In this document: piece after piece, positions 49,649 to 59,061 of the stretch | Numbering within the stretch: position 1 is the first letter of the stretch | Layout: every line of letters starts with the position of its first letter | DNA from: Mucilaginibacter saanensis | GTDB taxonomy: Bacteria > Bacteroidota > Bacteroidia > Sphingobacteriales > Sphingobacteriaceae | Length of the DNA stretch: 64,000 bases | Direction: 5' to 3' | NCBI RefSeq assembly: GCF_014200575.1 | Contig: NZ_JACHBZ010000023.1 | Location: forward strand, 4,686-68,685 | The notes under the pieces: model-generated | What the model saw: the letters and a program-made list of their open reading frames with translations, nothing else | Told to the model about the DNA's origin: nothing | The model's database searches: none | Program-made: the position numbers and the translations under genes

Positions 49649-50353
49649 ATGAAATACAAAAGAATCTTACTAAAACTTTCGGGCGAATCGCTAATGGGCA
49701 ACAGGCAATATGGTATTGATAATAATCAGGTTTTGCAATACGCCCATGATATTAAAAACGTATATGATGCGGGTATAGAAATTGCGGTTGTTGTTGGTGG
49801 CGGTAATATTTTTAGGGGATTAAGTGCAGAGAAATCAGGTATGGAGCGCGCTCAGGCCGATTATATGGGTATGCTTGCTACCGTGATTAACTGTATGGCC
49901 CTGCAAAATGCCCTGGAAAGCATTGGGGTTGAAACACGCCTGCAATCGGCCATTAAAATGGAGCAGATCTGCGAGCCTTATATTCGCCGCCGTGCCATGC
50001 ACCACTTAGAGGTTGGTAAAATTGTGATATTTGGTGCCGGTACCGGTAACCCATACTTCACTACTGACACTGCAGCATCATTACGCGCTATTGAAATTAA
50101 AGCTGATGTAGTGCTGAAAGGCACCCGTGTTGACGGTATTTATACTGCCGATCCTGAAAAAGACCCGTCTGCAACACGTTATGACGAGATATCGTTTCAG
50201 GAAGTGTATGACAAAGGTTTAAACGTAATGGATATGACAGCCATAACCCTTTGCCGCGAAAATAAATTACCTATCATTGTGTTTGATATGAATGAATCGG
50301 GCAACTTTATGAAGATAGCCCAGGGTGAGCCTATTGGTACTTTAGTACACTAA
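49649..50353 (+). CDS. pyrH: UMP kinase
   Basis: The 234-residue amino-acid-kinase-fold protein phosphorylates UMP to UDP. It carries [25 protein letters not shown] (G-rich loop), [35 protein letters not shown] and the [14 protein letters not shown] segment. It is the normal length. Frr, its usual downstream partner, is absent; a terminator follows instead. Confidence 0.95.
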   Translation: MKYKRILLKLSGESLMGNRQYGIDNNQVLQYAHDIKNVYDAGIEIAVVVGGGNIFRGLSAEKSGMERAQADYMGMLATVINCMALQNALESIGVETRLQSAIKMEQICEPYIRRRAMHHLEVGKIVIFGAGTGNPYFTTDTAASLRAIEIKADVVLKGTRVDGIYTADPEKDPSATRYDEISFQEVYDKGLNVMDMTAITLCRENKLPIIVFDMNESGNFMKIAQGEPIGTLVH

Positions 50354-50408
50354 GGTATTCCCCAAAGTTTTGCTTTTACAGGCAACTTATACCGTCGTTA
50401 AAAAACTC

Positions 50409-50455
50409 AAAACCCTGTTATTCCGTAATTCGGATATAACAGGGTTTTATTTTTT
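50409..50455 (+). terminator. Terminator after pyrH
   Basis: AAAACCCTGTTAT (50409-50421) pairs with ATAACAGGGTTTT (50436-50448), with an inner TCCG/CGGA stem, followed by T-rich sequence. It ends just before the lipocalin start. Confidence 0.85.
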
Positions 50456-50461
50456 AAGGAT

Positions 50462-50971
50462 ATGAAAGCTATTTGCACCGCAGTATTTCTGTTATTCGCT
50501 ACGTTTTTAAGTACGGCTAATAAGCCGGTAGCCAGGGTTGACCTGGATAAGTTTTCGGGTAAATGGTATTCCCTATACTCAATCCCAACTATGTTTGACA
50601 AGGGCACACGTGAAACCACTACCACTTATACTTTGAATGCCGATGGCTATTATAATGTGTTAACCTGTGCGAAAAAAGGAACAGACGATGAGCTGCACAC
50701 CTATAAATCAAAGCTTTTTCCGGATAGGACAAATAACAATGCCGAAATGAAGGCCCAGTTTATATGGCCCATAAAGGTTGACTACTGGGTTATTGACCTG
50801 GCCGATGATTATTCCTGGGTAGTGGTAGGGCATCCGGATTATAAATATCTATTTATCATGAGCCGTAAACCATCCATTCCTCAAAAAGAGTATACCGAAA
50901 TAGTTGCCCGCTGCAAAGCCATGGGGTACCCGGTTGAAAAACTGGTATCGCAGCAGCATAAAGCCATTTGA
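50462..50971 (+). CDS. Lipocalin family protein (Blc-like)
   Basis: The 169-residue protein has a short signal peptide (about 1-19) and the lipocalin first-strand motif LDKFSGKWYSLYSIP (GxW). NAEMKAQFIWPIKVDYWVIDL and the final RKPSIPQKEYTEIVARCKAMGY are the bacterial lipocalin (Blc) pattern. No lipobox Cys is present, so it is probably soluble and periplasmic. Blc-type proteins bind lysolipids or fatty acids. Confidence 0.85.
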   Translation: MKAICTAVFLLFATFLSTANKPVARVDLDKFSGKWYSLYSIPTMFDKGTRETTTTYTLNADGYYNVLTCAKKGTDDELHTYKSKLFPDRTNNNAEMKAQFIWPIKVDYWVIDLADDYSWVVVGHPDYKYLFIMSRKPSIPQKEYTEIVARCKAMGYPVEKLVSQQHKAI

Positions 50972-51005
50972 TAACACAAGCAATAATATCAAAACTGCCA
51001 TGATT

Positions 51006-51048
51006 ATAAACAACAAAGGCCGCTGTAACAGCGGCCTTTGTTGTTTAT
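51006..51048. terminator. Bidirectional terminator between convergent genes
   Basis: A perfect 20-bp inverted repeat with a TAA loop, centred on AAAGGCCGCTG. It has T-runs on both strands and separates the lipocalin from the M1 peptidase. Confidence 0.88.
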
Positions 51049-51064
51049 AAGAAATTACGGGTTA

Positions 51065-53563
51065 CTACTTAGCGTCTGCCAGTTGTTTAATAGCGTCATC
51101 AGCTGCTTTTGCCGATGCTGTATCATTCAGTTGGGTGCGTTGTGCTTTTACTCCATCTAAAACTCCGCCAACAAATTGTGCGGCGCCGTATACTTTGTGT
51201 TTAATACCAAAGGCTTTAAGTTCATCAATACCTTGTTGTGCATATTCAGGTTTTTCAACGCGGCCGGTCATTTCAGCTAATTTGCCTACGCTGTTAAATT
51301 TAACCTGGACAGGCGCATTCTTGAAGGCATCAATTACAAATGGCCATTGCTCCGAGCCGCCGCTTGTAGCGTAAATGTTAAATATGGCAGTGGTCAGGGC
51401 GCCTTTATTGTCCTTCTCAAGACCTTTAGCCAATGAAAGGGCCTGTGCAGGCTCCAGCAAGCTAAGCGCTGTTAATGCGGCTCCCTGTACAGCGTACGAC
51501 TCGCTGTTGAGTGCCTGTTTAAACAGGGTTGAATTACCTGCGGCCTTAAGTTTACCCAAAGCTGTAATTGCAGCAGCACGAGCCAGGGTATTATCATCTG
51601 TTTGTGCCAATGAAGTTAATATGGGGGTGGCTGCATTGCGCACATCATCATTGGTAAGATTTAGTGCTTTGATAGTTTTAATACGCAGGCCATAATATTT
51701 ATCCTTTAAGGCGGCTATCAATACCTTCTGATTAATTTTTTCTTTTTGATTAGCCGCGGCTGCTTCAATAGCCTCGTATCTGTCAAGGTATAATGGGGCA
51801 TTAAAGTATTGGAATGCAAATTCCTCCGGTGTTTTATTATCAGTTTTTTTCGTCAGCAATATTTTTTCGCCATCAACATTTACCAGATCAGGTTTGGTGG
51901 CTGAATGGAAAGTTAAGGTATCGGCCTTATCATTCATCCATGTTTTATGTCGTTCTTTTTTACCGCCTGCATAAATATCAATCGCTATAGGCAATTTAAA
52001 GGTTTGGCCATCCTGGCTTTGCTGCAGGTAAACAGTTTGGGTTTTGGTGGCATCGTCCCATTTATAGCTGATGTTTAATACCGGGTGACCGGCACCGTAG
52101 TACCACTGGTTAAAATACCAGTTAAGATCAAGCCCGCTGGCTTCCTCAAAAGCCAAACGCAGTTGCTGAGCCTCTCCATTTTTAAATGCATTTGTTTTCA
52201 GGTAAATATTAAGCCCTTTAAAAAAGGCTGCATCACCTAAATAATTGCGCAGCATATTTAAAATACGACCGCCTTTTTGATACGTTACCACATCAAAAAC
52301 ATCCTCCTTATCTACATAGTGAAAACGCACCAGGTTTTTAGTTTTGGCATCACCGCTACGTAAATAGCTCAACATATCATCATGGTTATGCTCATCGCCT
52401 GCGTCCTTGCCATATTTATGCTCGGCCCAAAGAGTTTCGCTAAAGTTGGCAAAAGATTCGTTTACGGTAAGGTTGCTCCAGCTTTCGGCAGTAACATAGT
52501 CACCAAACCATTGGTGAAACAGCTCGTGCACAATGGTGCTGCGGCCATTGTTAAAATAAGCGTCAATCAACTCGCGGTGTGTGGCCTGTACATACTCGCC
52601 ATGCAGGGTTGCTGTAGTGTTTTCCATGGCGCCACTCACATAATCGCGGGCTACAATTTGTGAGTATTTGTTCCACGGATAGTCAACACCCAAGGTTTTA
52701 GAGTAAAACTCAATTACCTCAGGAGTAAAGCCAAAAATTTCTTTGGCATAAGGCGCATATTTAGGTTCCAGGTAATAGTTTACCTCTTTGTTGCGCCATT
52801 TATCATGATAAATCTTAAAATCGCCAACGGCCATCATAAATAAGTATGGTGAGTGTGGCAGTTCCATTTTCCAGGTATCGGTACGGGTGCCGTCAGCATT
52901 GTTTTTTTGCGAAGCCAGTCTTCCGTTTGATAGCGTAACATACTTTGCTGGTACGGTCATCACAAGTTCTTCGGTAGTTTTTTGACTTGGCTTATCAATA
53001 GTAGGGAACCAGGCCGATGAGCTTTCGGTTTCACCTTGTGTCCATATCTGGGTTGGCTTATCTTTTTCTGTACCGTCAGGGTTTATAAAATATAACCCCT
53101 TGGCATCATTAATTGCCGCGCTGCCCTTGGCCTTTAACTCGTTTGGTTTGGAGGTATAATCAATGTAAATAGTGTAGCTCTCATTGTTGTGATAAACTTT
53201 ATCCAGCTTAATGGCAACCGAGAGGCTATCCTGGTAAGTAAACTTCAGCGGAATGTTCTTGCCGTTTTTTACTACCGATATGTTCTTAAGATCCATGCCT
53301 TTTGCATCAAGTCTTAAGCTGTCAGTTGGGTAAAAATGTGGTTTGAGGGTAACCCACTCCTTACCGTACAGGTAGCGCTTTTTATAATCAAAGCGTACAT
53401 CAAGTTTGGTGTGCACCAGATCGTTGACCTTGGTGGGCACTGCACGATAAATTTTTAGTGCGGGATCTTCCGGTTTGAGCGCCTCCTGCGCCTGGGAAGA
53501 AGTGATTGCAGCCGCGAATAAACACGACAACATTAATGTTGAAATTGGTTTGAGATCAGTCAT
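51065..53563 (-). CDS. M1 family metallo-aminopeptidase
   Basis: Start is ATG 53563 (MTDLKPISTLMLSCLFAAAI, signal peptide ending SQA-Q); the open frame extends 19 codons further without signal-like character. The ~832-residue protein has the substrate motif GAMEN (~306-310), the zinc site HELFHQWFGDY (~344-354) with the third ligand Glu in NLTVNESFANF. A long C-terminal HEAT-like helical region (about 580-830) follows. M1 enzymes remove N-terminal amino acids from peptides; this one should be periplasmic. Confidence 0.93.
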   Translation of the reverse strand: MTDLKPISTLMLSCLFAAAITSSQAQEALKPEDPALKIYRAVPTKVNDLVHTKLDVRFDYKKRYLYGKEWVTLKPHFYPTDSLRLDAKGMDLKNISVVKNGKNIPLKFTYQDSLSVAIKLDKVYHNNESYTIYIDYTSKPNELKAKGSAAINDAKGLYFINPDGTEKDKPTQIWTQGETESSSAWFPTIDKPSQKTTEELVMTVPAKYVTLSNGRLASQKNNADGTRTDTWKMELPHSPYLFMMAVGDFKIYHDKWRNKEVNYYLEPKYAPYAKEIFGFTPEVIEFYSKTLGVDYPWNKYSQIVARDYVSGAMENTTATLHGEYVQATHRELIDAYFNNGRSTIVHELFHQWFGDYVTAESWSNLTVNESFANFSETLWAEHKYGKDAGDEHNHDDMLSYLRSGDAKTKNLVRFHYVDKEDVFDVVTYQKGGRILNMLRNYLGDAAFFKGLNIYLKTNAFKNGEAQQLRLAFEEASGLDLNWYFNQWYYGAGHPVLNISYKWDDATKTQTVYLQQSQDGQTFKLPIAIDIYAGGKKERHKTWMNDKADTLTFHSATKPDLVNVDGEKILLTKKTDNKTPEEFAFQYFNAPLYLDRYEAIEAAAANQKEKINQKVLIAALKDKYYGLRIKTIKALNLTNDDVRNAATPILTSLAQTDDNTLARAAAITALGKLKAAGNSTLFKQALNSESYAVQGAALTALSLLEPAQALSLAKGLEKDNKGALTTAIFNIYATSGGSEQWPFVIDAFKNAPVQVKFNSVGKLAEMTGRVEKPEYAQQGIDELKAFGIKHKVYGAAQFVGGVLDGVKAQRTQLNDTASAKAADDAIKQLADAK

Positions 53564-53865
53564 TTGGCAATAATAATATTTTGCTCCGTAATTTGGTATA
53601 CTTAAGGGGATAATTACCAATTATATACCGCTTTACGAAGTATTGTAAAGGCCCTTTGACGGTCTTAAACGCGTGATGTTACGGTTAGGATAATTTTATT
53701 TAACATCCAAAATTGTGTAAAACCGAACACCAGATGTTCGGTATCGTACAGTAGTGATTGTTTTAATTGTATAATTAACTGATAATTAGCGTGTTAAATG
53801 AATGGCACATCTTTTATTCTATGCACTGCGCGGTAGCAATCAATAATAACAAGCAAACAGTATAA
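53564..53865. other. Divergent intergenic region
   Basis: No gene. It should hold promoters for the M1 gene and the permease operon. A notable hairpin at 53722-53742 is listed separately; nothing else recognisable. Confidence 0.5.
53722..53742. promoter_or_regulatory. Perfect dyad, candidate operator of the permease operon
   Basis: ACCGAACA-ccaga-TGTTCGGT is an 8-bp perfect inverted repeat with a 5-base gap. It lies 124 bases before the first gene of the permease operon. No T-run follows, so an operator is more likely than a terminator. Confidence 0.35.
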
Positions 53866-54117
53866 ATGGGTATGAATGAGGCAGATCATGTTTGGAACCT
53901 GGTAACAAAAAAATTGGCCGATGAGGCAAGCGGGGATGAGTTGAGCGAGTTAAATACGCTGATGCAGGCAAACCCGGATTTAAATGATACGTTAAAGCAG
54001 GTATTTGAATTGTGGGATAATGGGAAACAACAAAAGGTTGAAAATGAAAGCCGTTCATTGTATAAAAAAATACAGAAACAGGTAAAAGCCGCCTCGCGGG
54101 ATGTGGTAAAAAAATAA
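53866..54117 (+). CDS. Small anti-sigma-like protein heading the permease operon
   Basis: The 83-residue cytosolic protein (MNEADHVWNLVTKKLADEA) has the helical pattern of the N-terminal head of FecR-type anti-sigma factors in this phylum: WNLVTKKLADEASGDELSELNTLMQANPDL. It lacks the membrane helix and FecR domain. It is 29 bases before the first permease gene. Its role, perhaps as a regulatory or assembly partner, is unknown. I prefer ATG 53866 (MGMNEAD); ATG 53872 is also possible. Confidence 0.6.
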   Translation: MGMNEADHVWNLVTKKLADEASGDELSELNTLMQANPDLNDTLKQVFELWDNGKQQKVENESRSLYKKIQKQVKAASRDVVKK

Positions 54118-54146
54118 TTAGGCAATCGCTTTTAAATAGTATCGAT

Positions 54147-56582
54147 ATGATCAAAAATTATTTAAAAATTGCAATAAGGCAATTACGGAAGCAAAAAATG
54201 TATGCGGCCATTAAGGTTGGTGGGTTTGCACTGAGTATTGCCGCCTGCCTGTTAATTGCCTTATATATTCATAACGAATTAAGTTATGACCGTAGTTATC
54301 CAGATGCCGACCGTATTTACCGGATTGTTGGCGAATACCAGGATATTGGTGTTCATGAAAAAGGTGTTGACTGGCCCGCAGTAATGAGCAAAGTTGTTAA
54401 GTCTGATTTTCCTGAGGTTGAAAAAGCGGGACGGCTAATGCCTAACTCGTTGTTTTGGGGAGCAGGCAGTAATGAGCTAAAACGCGGCGATGATCCGGAA
54501 AATAGCCATGAAGAAGGGTTTGCGTATGCCGATCAATCGTTATTGGAAATATTAAAAGTTCCCATGGCCTACGGAGATATTGCCCATGCGCTTACCGAGC
54601 CGCAAACCATGGTGATCTCAAAAAGCAAGGCCGATAAATATTTCCCTGGTCAAAATCCCGTTGGTAAGGTGATGTACCTGAATAATAATAAAAGCAGGCC
54701 TTATAAAATTGGCGCCGTTATGCAGGATTTTCCGGCTACATCACATTTGCATGTATACAATTTTTTACTGACGCTTAGCGGAGTTCAATTTTGGAATGGC
54801 GAGCAGACCACCTGGAGTGCAAGCAACTACCGCGTTTATATAACAATGAAGCCAGGAACTAATATTGCCCGGTTTAATCAAAAGCTGAATGATGTCATCA
54901 TAAAAAAATACTATGTCGGCAGTATGCTAAAAAACGGCGACAAAAATGCCGAAAGTATTATTTCTAAATTAAAAATGTATGTGCAGAATATCACCGATAT
55001 CAATCTGCGGTCTTATGATATACATGATAACATGTCACATGGCGATATCAGGTTTATATGGCTGTTTGGGGCCGTTGCCGGTTTTATATTGATGATAGCC
55101 TGCATTAATTTTATCAATTTGTCAACAGCAAAATCAGCCAACAGGGCCAAGGAGGTTGGGTTGCGTAAAGTGGTGGGCTCGCAGCGCAGCGGATTAATCA
55201 GTCAATTTTTAACCGAATCACTATTATATAGTTTTTTCTCATTTGCGCTTGGACTAATATTAGCCTGGATACTGTTGCCTTATTTTAATATGCTGGCATC
55301 AAAATCATTAACCATACCCTGGCAACAATGGTGGCTATTGCCTATTATACTTGCGTCGGCACTTATTATAGGCATAGTGGCCGGTATATATCCGGCGTTT
55401 TATCTGTCGGGCTTTAAACCTGCGGACGTTTTAAAGGGTAAGCTGAGTGCAGGCAGTAAAAGTTCGGTATTGCGAAACGGGTTGGTTGTTTTTCAATTTA
55501 CCACCTCCATCATCCTCATCATTAGTACCATTGTTATTTATAACCAGATGCAGTATATCCTTAATAAAAAGGTAGGTTTTGAAAAAGACCAGGTGCTGAT
55601 GATACAGGGAACCAATACGCTGGATAACGAAGTAAAGAACTTTAAAAACGAATTGTTAAAATTACCGGCAGTTGAAAGCGCATCCATCAGCGATTTTTTA
55701 CCGGTATCGGGTACCAAGAGAAATGGCAATGAATTTCATAACGAAGGAAAGGTGAAGGAAGAAGCCGGTGCTGGCGGACAGTTTTGGGATATAGATGCCG
55801 ATTATTTAAAAACTTTTGGAATGAAACTGGTTGCCGGCCGTAATTTTAATCCTGAAATGAAAACCGATTCACAGGCGGTTATTGTAAATCAAACTTTAGT
55901 TAAAAAGCTTAATATTAAAAATCCGATAGGCAAACGGATAGTTAATTATGGTGCCCCAATGCTGATCATTGGCGTGGTTCAGGATTTTAATTTTGAATCG
56001 TTACGTGACGGAATTGAACCCCTGGTAATGCACCTGAGTAATAGTAATTCCATCGTATCGGTCAAATTGAAAACGGGCAATATTAAAAACACCCTTGAGC
56101 AGATTACCGCAACCTGGAAAAGCTTTTCGCCCAACCAGCCTATCCGTTATACCTTTATGGATGAAAGCTTTGCCAATATGTATGCCGATGTGCAGCGCAT
56201 GGGGCGCATATTTACCAGCTTTGCTGTATTAGCTATTATTATTGCCTGTTTGGGCTTATTTGCGCTGGCTGCATTTATGGCCGAGCAGCGCAGTAAAGAA
56301 ATAGGCATCCGCAAGGTGTTGGGTGCAAGCATTGGTAATATTACAACACTGCTATCTATCAACTTTATAAAGCTGGTACTTATTGCCATTATTATAGCAT
56401 CGCCCGTTGCATGGTGGGCCATGACCAAATGGTTGCAGGAGTTTAGCTACCGCATAAACATAAGCTGGTGGATGTTTGCGCTGGCTGGCATGGTTGCAGT
56501 AGTAATAGCAGTAGCTACCGTAAGTTACCAAAGTATAAAAGCGGCGCTAATGAATCCGGTAAAAAGTTTAAAAACAGAATAA
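54147..56582 (+). CDS. FtsX/MacB-type ABC transporter permease (1 of 4)
   Basis: The 811-residue protein has an N-terminal helix (~20-42), a large MacB-PCD periplasmic domain (~45-280), an FtsX helix bundle (~290-430; INLSTAKSANRAKEVGLRK), a further helix (~445-465), a second periplasmic domain (~465-680) and a second FtsX bundle (~685-800; FALAAFMAEQRSKEIGIRKVLGAS). Two FtsX units in one chain are standard for this Bacteroidota family. Without a local ATPase it must use one encoded elsewhere. It may export peptides or antibiotics; the substrate is unknown. Confidence 0.85.
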   Translation: MIKNYLKIAIRQLRKQKMYAAIKVGGFALSIAACLLIALYIHNELSYDRSYPDADRIYRIVGEYQDIGVHEKGVDWPAVMSKVVKSDFPEVEKAGRLMPNSLFWGAGSNELKRGDDPENSHEEGFAYADQSLLEILKVPMAYGDIAHALTEPQTMVISKSKADKYFPGQNPVGKVMYLNNNKSRPYKIGAVMQDFPATSHLHVYNFLLTLSGVQFWNGEQTTWSASNYRVYITMKPGTNIARFNQKLNDVIIKKYYVGSMLKNGDKNAESIISKLKMYVQNITDINLRSYDIHDNMSHGDIRFIWLFGAVAGFILMIACINFINLSTAKSANRAKEVGLRKVVGSQRSGLISQFLTESLLYSFFSFALGLILAWILLPYFNMLASKSLTIPWQQWWLLPIILASALIIGIVAGIYPAFYLSGFKPADVLKGKLSAGSKSSVLRNGLVVFQFTTSIILIISTIVIYNQMQYILNKKVGFEKDQVLMIQGTNTLDNEVKNFKNELLKLPAVESASISDFLPVSGTKRNGNEFHNEGKVKEEAGAGGQFWDIDADYLKTFGMKLVAGRNFNPEMKTDSQAVIVNQTLVKKLNIKNPIGKRIVNYGAPMLIIGVVQDFNFESLRDGIEPLVMHLSNSNSIVSVKLKTGNIKNTLEQITATWKSFSPNQPIRYTFMDESFANMYADVQRMGRIFTSFAVLAIIIACLGLFALAAFMAEQRSKEIGIRKVLGASIGNITTLLSINFIKLVLIAIIIASPVAWWAMTKWLQEFSYRINISWWMFALAGMVAVVIAVATVSYQSIKAALMNPVKSLKTE

Positions 56583-56602
56583 GCTAAAGTTATTTAGCAA
56601 AA

Positions 56603-56634
56603 TACCTCCCTTAAATGGGAGTTAGGGGGTGTTT
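56603..56634. repeat. Half-element related to the CCCCCTAA family
   Basis: Read on the minus strand this gap carries CACCCCCTAACTCCCATTTAAGGGAGGTA, matching one arm of the elements at 3564-3643 and 8944-9056. CTCCC and GGGAG form a small hairpin. It occupies most of the gap between permeases 1 and 2. Confidence 0.5.
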
Positions 56635-59007
56635 ATGATCAAGAACTATTTAAAAATTGCATGGCGTAACCTGATCAGGAACAAGACGCATACCTTTATT
56701 AACATTGCTGGGCTTTCGGTAGGTTTGGTTTGCAGCTTGCTTATTTTACTATGGGTACAAAATGAGCTGAGTATTGATTCGTATCATAAAAATGGTGACC
56801 GTTTATATTCGATATATGAGCGGTCGTATTTTGATCATCAGGTTCACGGGCAATACGCCACTCCCGGTTTATTGTCTGATGAGCTGAAAAAACAGATTCC
56901 GGAAGTTGAATATGCCACCGGTATCTCATACGGAAGTGAAAGCACTTTTCAGGTGGGCGATAAAATACTGAAGATGACCGGTACGGAGGCCGGGGCCGAT
57001 TGCTTTAAAATGTTCAGTATCCCGCTGTTACAGGGCAATGCACAAACTGCTTTAAACTCGCCGGTTAGCATGACCATATCCCGTAAAATGGCTGTGGCTT
57101 TTTTTGGCAGTCCCGAGGCGGCTATAGGTAAAACCATCCGTTACGAAAATAAAAAGGATTTTAAGGTTACCGGGGTGTTTGAGGATATGCCCAAAATTGC
57201 TTCGCAGAAGTATGATTTCCTGCTTAACTGGTATTCGTTTTTGGATGAAAATAGCTGGGCAAAAAGCTGGGGGAATAATGGCCCGGCTACCATTATTATG
57301 CTGCGCGCGGATGCCAACCCTATACTTGTTGAAAAAAAGCTGACCCATTTTTTAGATAACTTGAACAAAGAGCAAAAAAATGGAACCTTTACCGTAGAGC
57401 TGGGTCTGCAAAAGTTTGGCGATGGCTACTTGCACAGCAACTTTGTTAATGGGAAAATTGATGGCGGCCGTATTGAGTATGTGCACCTGTTTACCATTGT
57501 GGCTATTTTTATTTTACTGATAGCCTGCATTAATTTCATGAACCTTACTACCGCCCGTTCGGTAAAACGCGCCCGCGAAATAGGCGTGCGTAAAGTGGTA
57601 GGGGCGGTGCGTTCGGTTTTAATTAAACAGTTCATAGGCGAATCAATGCTTATCACTTCGCTGGCCGTAGCAATTGCGTTGCTTTTGCTGGTACTGCTGT
57701 TGCCGGTATTTAACCACATTACCCAAAAAGAGATTGATTTGCCTTTTAACCAGTTAAGCTTTTGGTTAAAGCTGGTAGGTATTACGGTAGTCACCGGTTT
57801 AATATCGGGCAGTTATCCGGCTTTGTTTTTATCGTCATTTAACCCGGTTAAGGTATTAAAGGGCACCATGAAATTAGACTCCGGTACCACATTGTTTCGG
57901 AAGGGGCTGGTTATATTTCAGTTTGTATTATCGGTTATCCTGATCACGGCTACTATTATAGTTTCCAGGCAAATGGCTTATGTTCAGTCAAAAAACCTGG
58001 GCTATGATCGCGAAAATCTGATATATATTCCCATGAACGGGGAGCTGGTATCCAAATACAACACTTTTAAGGATCAGGCATTAAAAATGCCGGGCGTGGA
58101 ATCTGTTACCCGTATAACCACTACACCCACTGATATTCAAAACAGTACCGGTGGGGTTAACTGGATTGGTAAGGATCCTAATTTAAATATCCAGTTTACA
58201 CAAATATCGGTAGGTTATGATTTTGTGAAAACCATGAAATTGAAGATGCTCGAAGGCCGGGATTATTCCAAGGATTATCCGACTGATTCTCTTGGTTATA
58301 TATTGAATGAAGCTGCCTTAAAAAGAATAGGCTATAAAAATCCGGTTGGCCAACCGCTTACTTTTTGGGGTAAAAAGGGAGCCATTATTGGTTTGCTAAA
58401 AGATTTTCATTATGCCTCCATGCATGAGCAAATTAAGCCGCTGGTGATCAGGTTTGGCGAACAGGAAGGCTATGGCAGCATATTGTTAAAAACCCAACCC
58501 GGCAAAACCCGCGAGGCATTAGCCAGTGTTGAAAGCTTGTGCAAGCAGCTTAACCCGGCATTTCCTTTTTCATATACTTTTTCTGACGAGGAGTTTCAAA
58601 AGCTTTATCAAAACGAGCAGATTATAACCCGCCTGTCAAATGCCTTTGCTTTCCTGGCTATATTTATTTCATGCCTGGGCTTACTGGGGCTGGCCATGTT
58701 TACTGCCGAACAACGCATTAAAGAGATAGGAATTCGTAAGGTATTAGGTGCAAGTGTAACGTCGTTATTCTCTTTATTGTCATCAGAGTTTTTGGTGCTG
58801 GTGATTATTGCATTGTTTATAGCGCTCCCGGTATCATGGTATGCCATGAGCTACTGGCTGCAAGGCTTTGCTTATCGCACGCCAATACAATGGTGGATGT
58901 TTGCCCTGTCGGGGATCATTATCATCGTAATTGCTATGGTAACGGTAAGCTTCCAGGCAATTAAGGCCGCCTTAGTTAACCCGATAAAGAGTTTACGAAG
59001 CGAGTAG
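56635..59007 (+). CDS. FtsX/MacB-type ABC transporter permease (2 of 4)
   Basis: Start is ATG 56635 (MIKNYLKIAWRNL), the common family start; the in-frame GTG at 56629 is less likely. The ~790-residue protein has the same twin FtsX plan as permease 1 (RAREIGVRKVVGA in the first bundle, RIKEIGIRKVLGAS in the second). Its protein sequence is very close to permease 3, with near-identical DNA over the first ~130 bases, showing a recent tandem duplication. Substrate unknown. Confidence 0.85.
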   Translation: MIKNYLKIAWRNLIRNKTHTFINIAGLSVGLVCSLLILLWVQNELSIDSYHKNGDRLYSIYERSYFDHQVHGQYATPGLLSDELKKQIPEVEYATGISYGSESTFQVGDKILKMTGTEAGADCFKMFSIPLLQGNAQTALNSPVSMTISRKMAVAFFGSPEAAIGKTIRYENKKDFKVTGVFEDMPKIASQKYDFLLNWYSFLDENSWAKSWGNNGPATIIMLRADANPILVEKKLTHFLDNLNKEQKNGTFTVELGLQKFGDGYLHSNFVNGKIDGGRIEYVHLFTIVAIFILLIACINFMNLTTARSVKRAREIGVRKVVGAVRSVLIKQFIGESMLITSLAVAIALLLLVLLLPVFNHITQKEIDLPFNQLSFWLKLVGITVVTGLISGSYPALFLSSFNPVKVLKGTMKLDSGTTLFRKGLVIFQFVLSVILITATIIVSRQMAYVQSKNLGYDRENLIYIPMNGELVSKYNTFKDQALKMPGVESVTRITTTPTDIQNSTGGVNWIGKDPNLNIQFTQISVGYDFVKTMKLKMLEGRDYSKDYPTDSLGYILNEAALKRIGYKNPVGQPLTFWGKKGAIIGLLKDFHYASMHEQIKPLVIRFGEQEGYGSILLKTQPGKTREALASVESLCKQLNPAFPFSYTFSDEEFQKLYQNEQIITRLSNAFAFLAIFISCLGLLGLAMFTAEQRIKEIGIRKVLGASVTSLFSLLSSEFLVLVIIALFIALPVSWYAMSYWLQGFAYRTPIQWWMFALSGIIIIVIAMVTVSFQAIKAALVNPIKSLRSE

Positions 59008-59061
59008 ATAATGGAAAATAGAAGGCAGGAAACAAATTGCAGATAATTTAAAACTTGCAGC

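Noticed and set aside
50990..51000. Further copy of the CAAAACTGCCA word
   Set aside because: It is single, without the second repeat at 21 bases, and lies downstream of a gene rather than in a promoter region.
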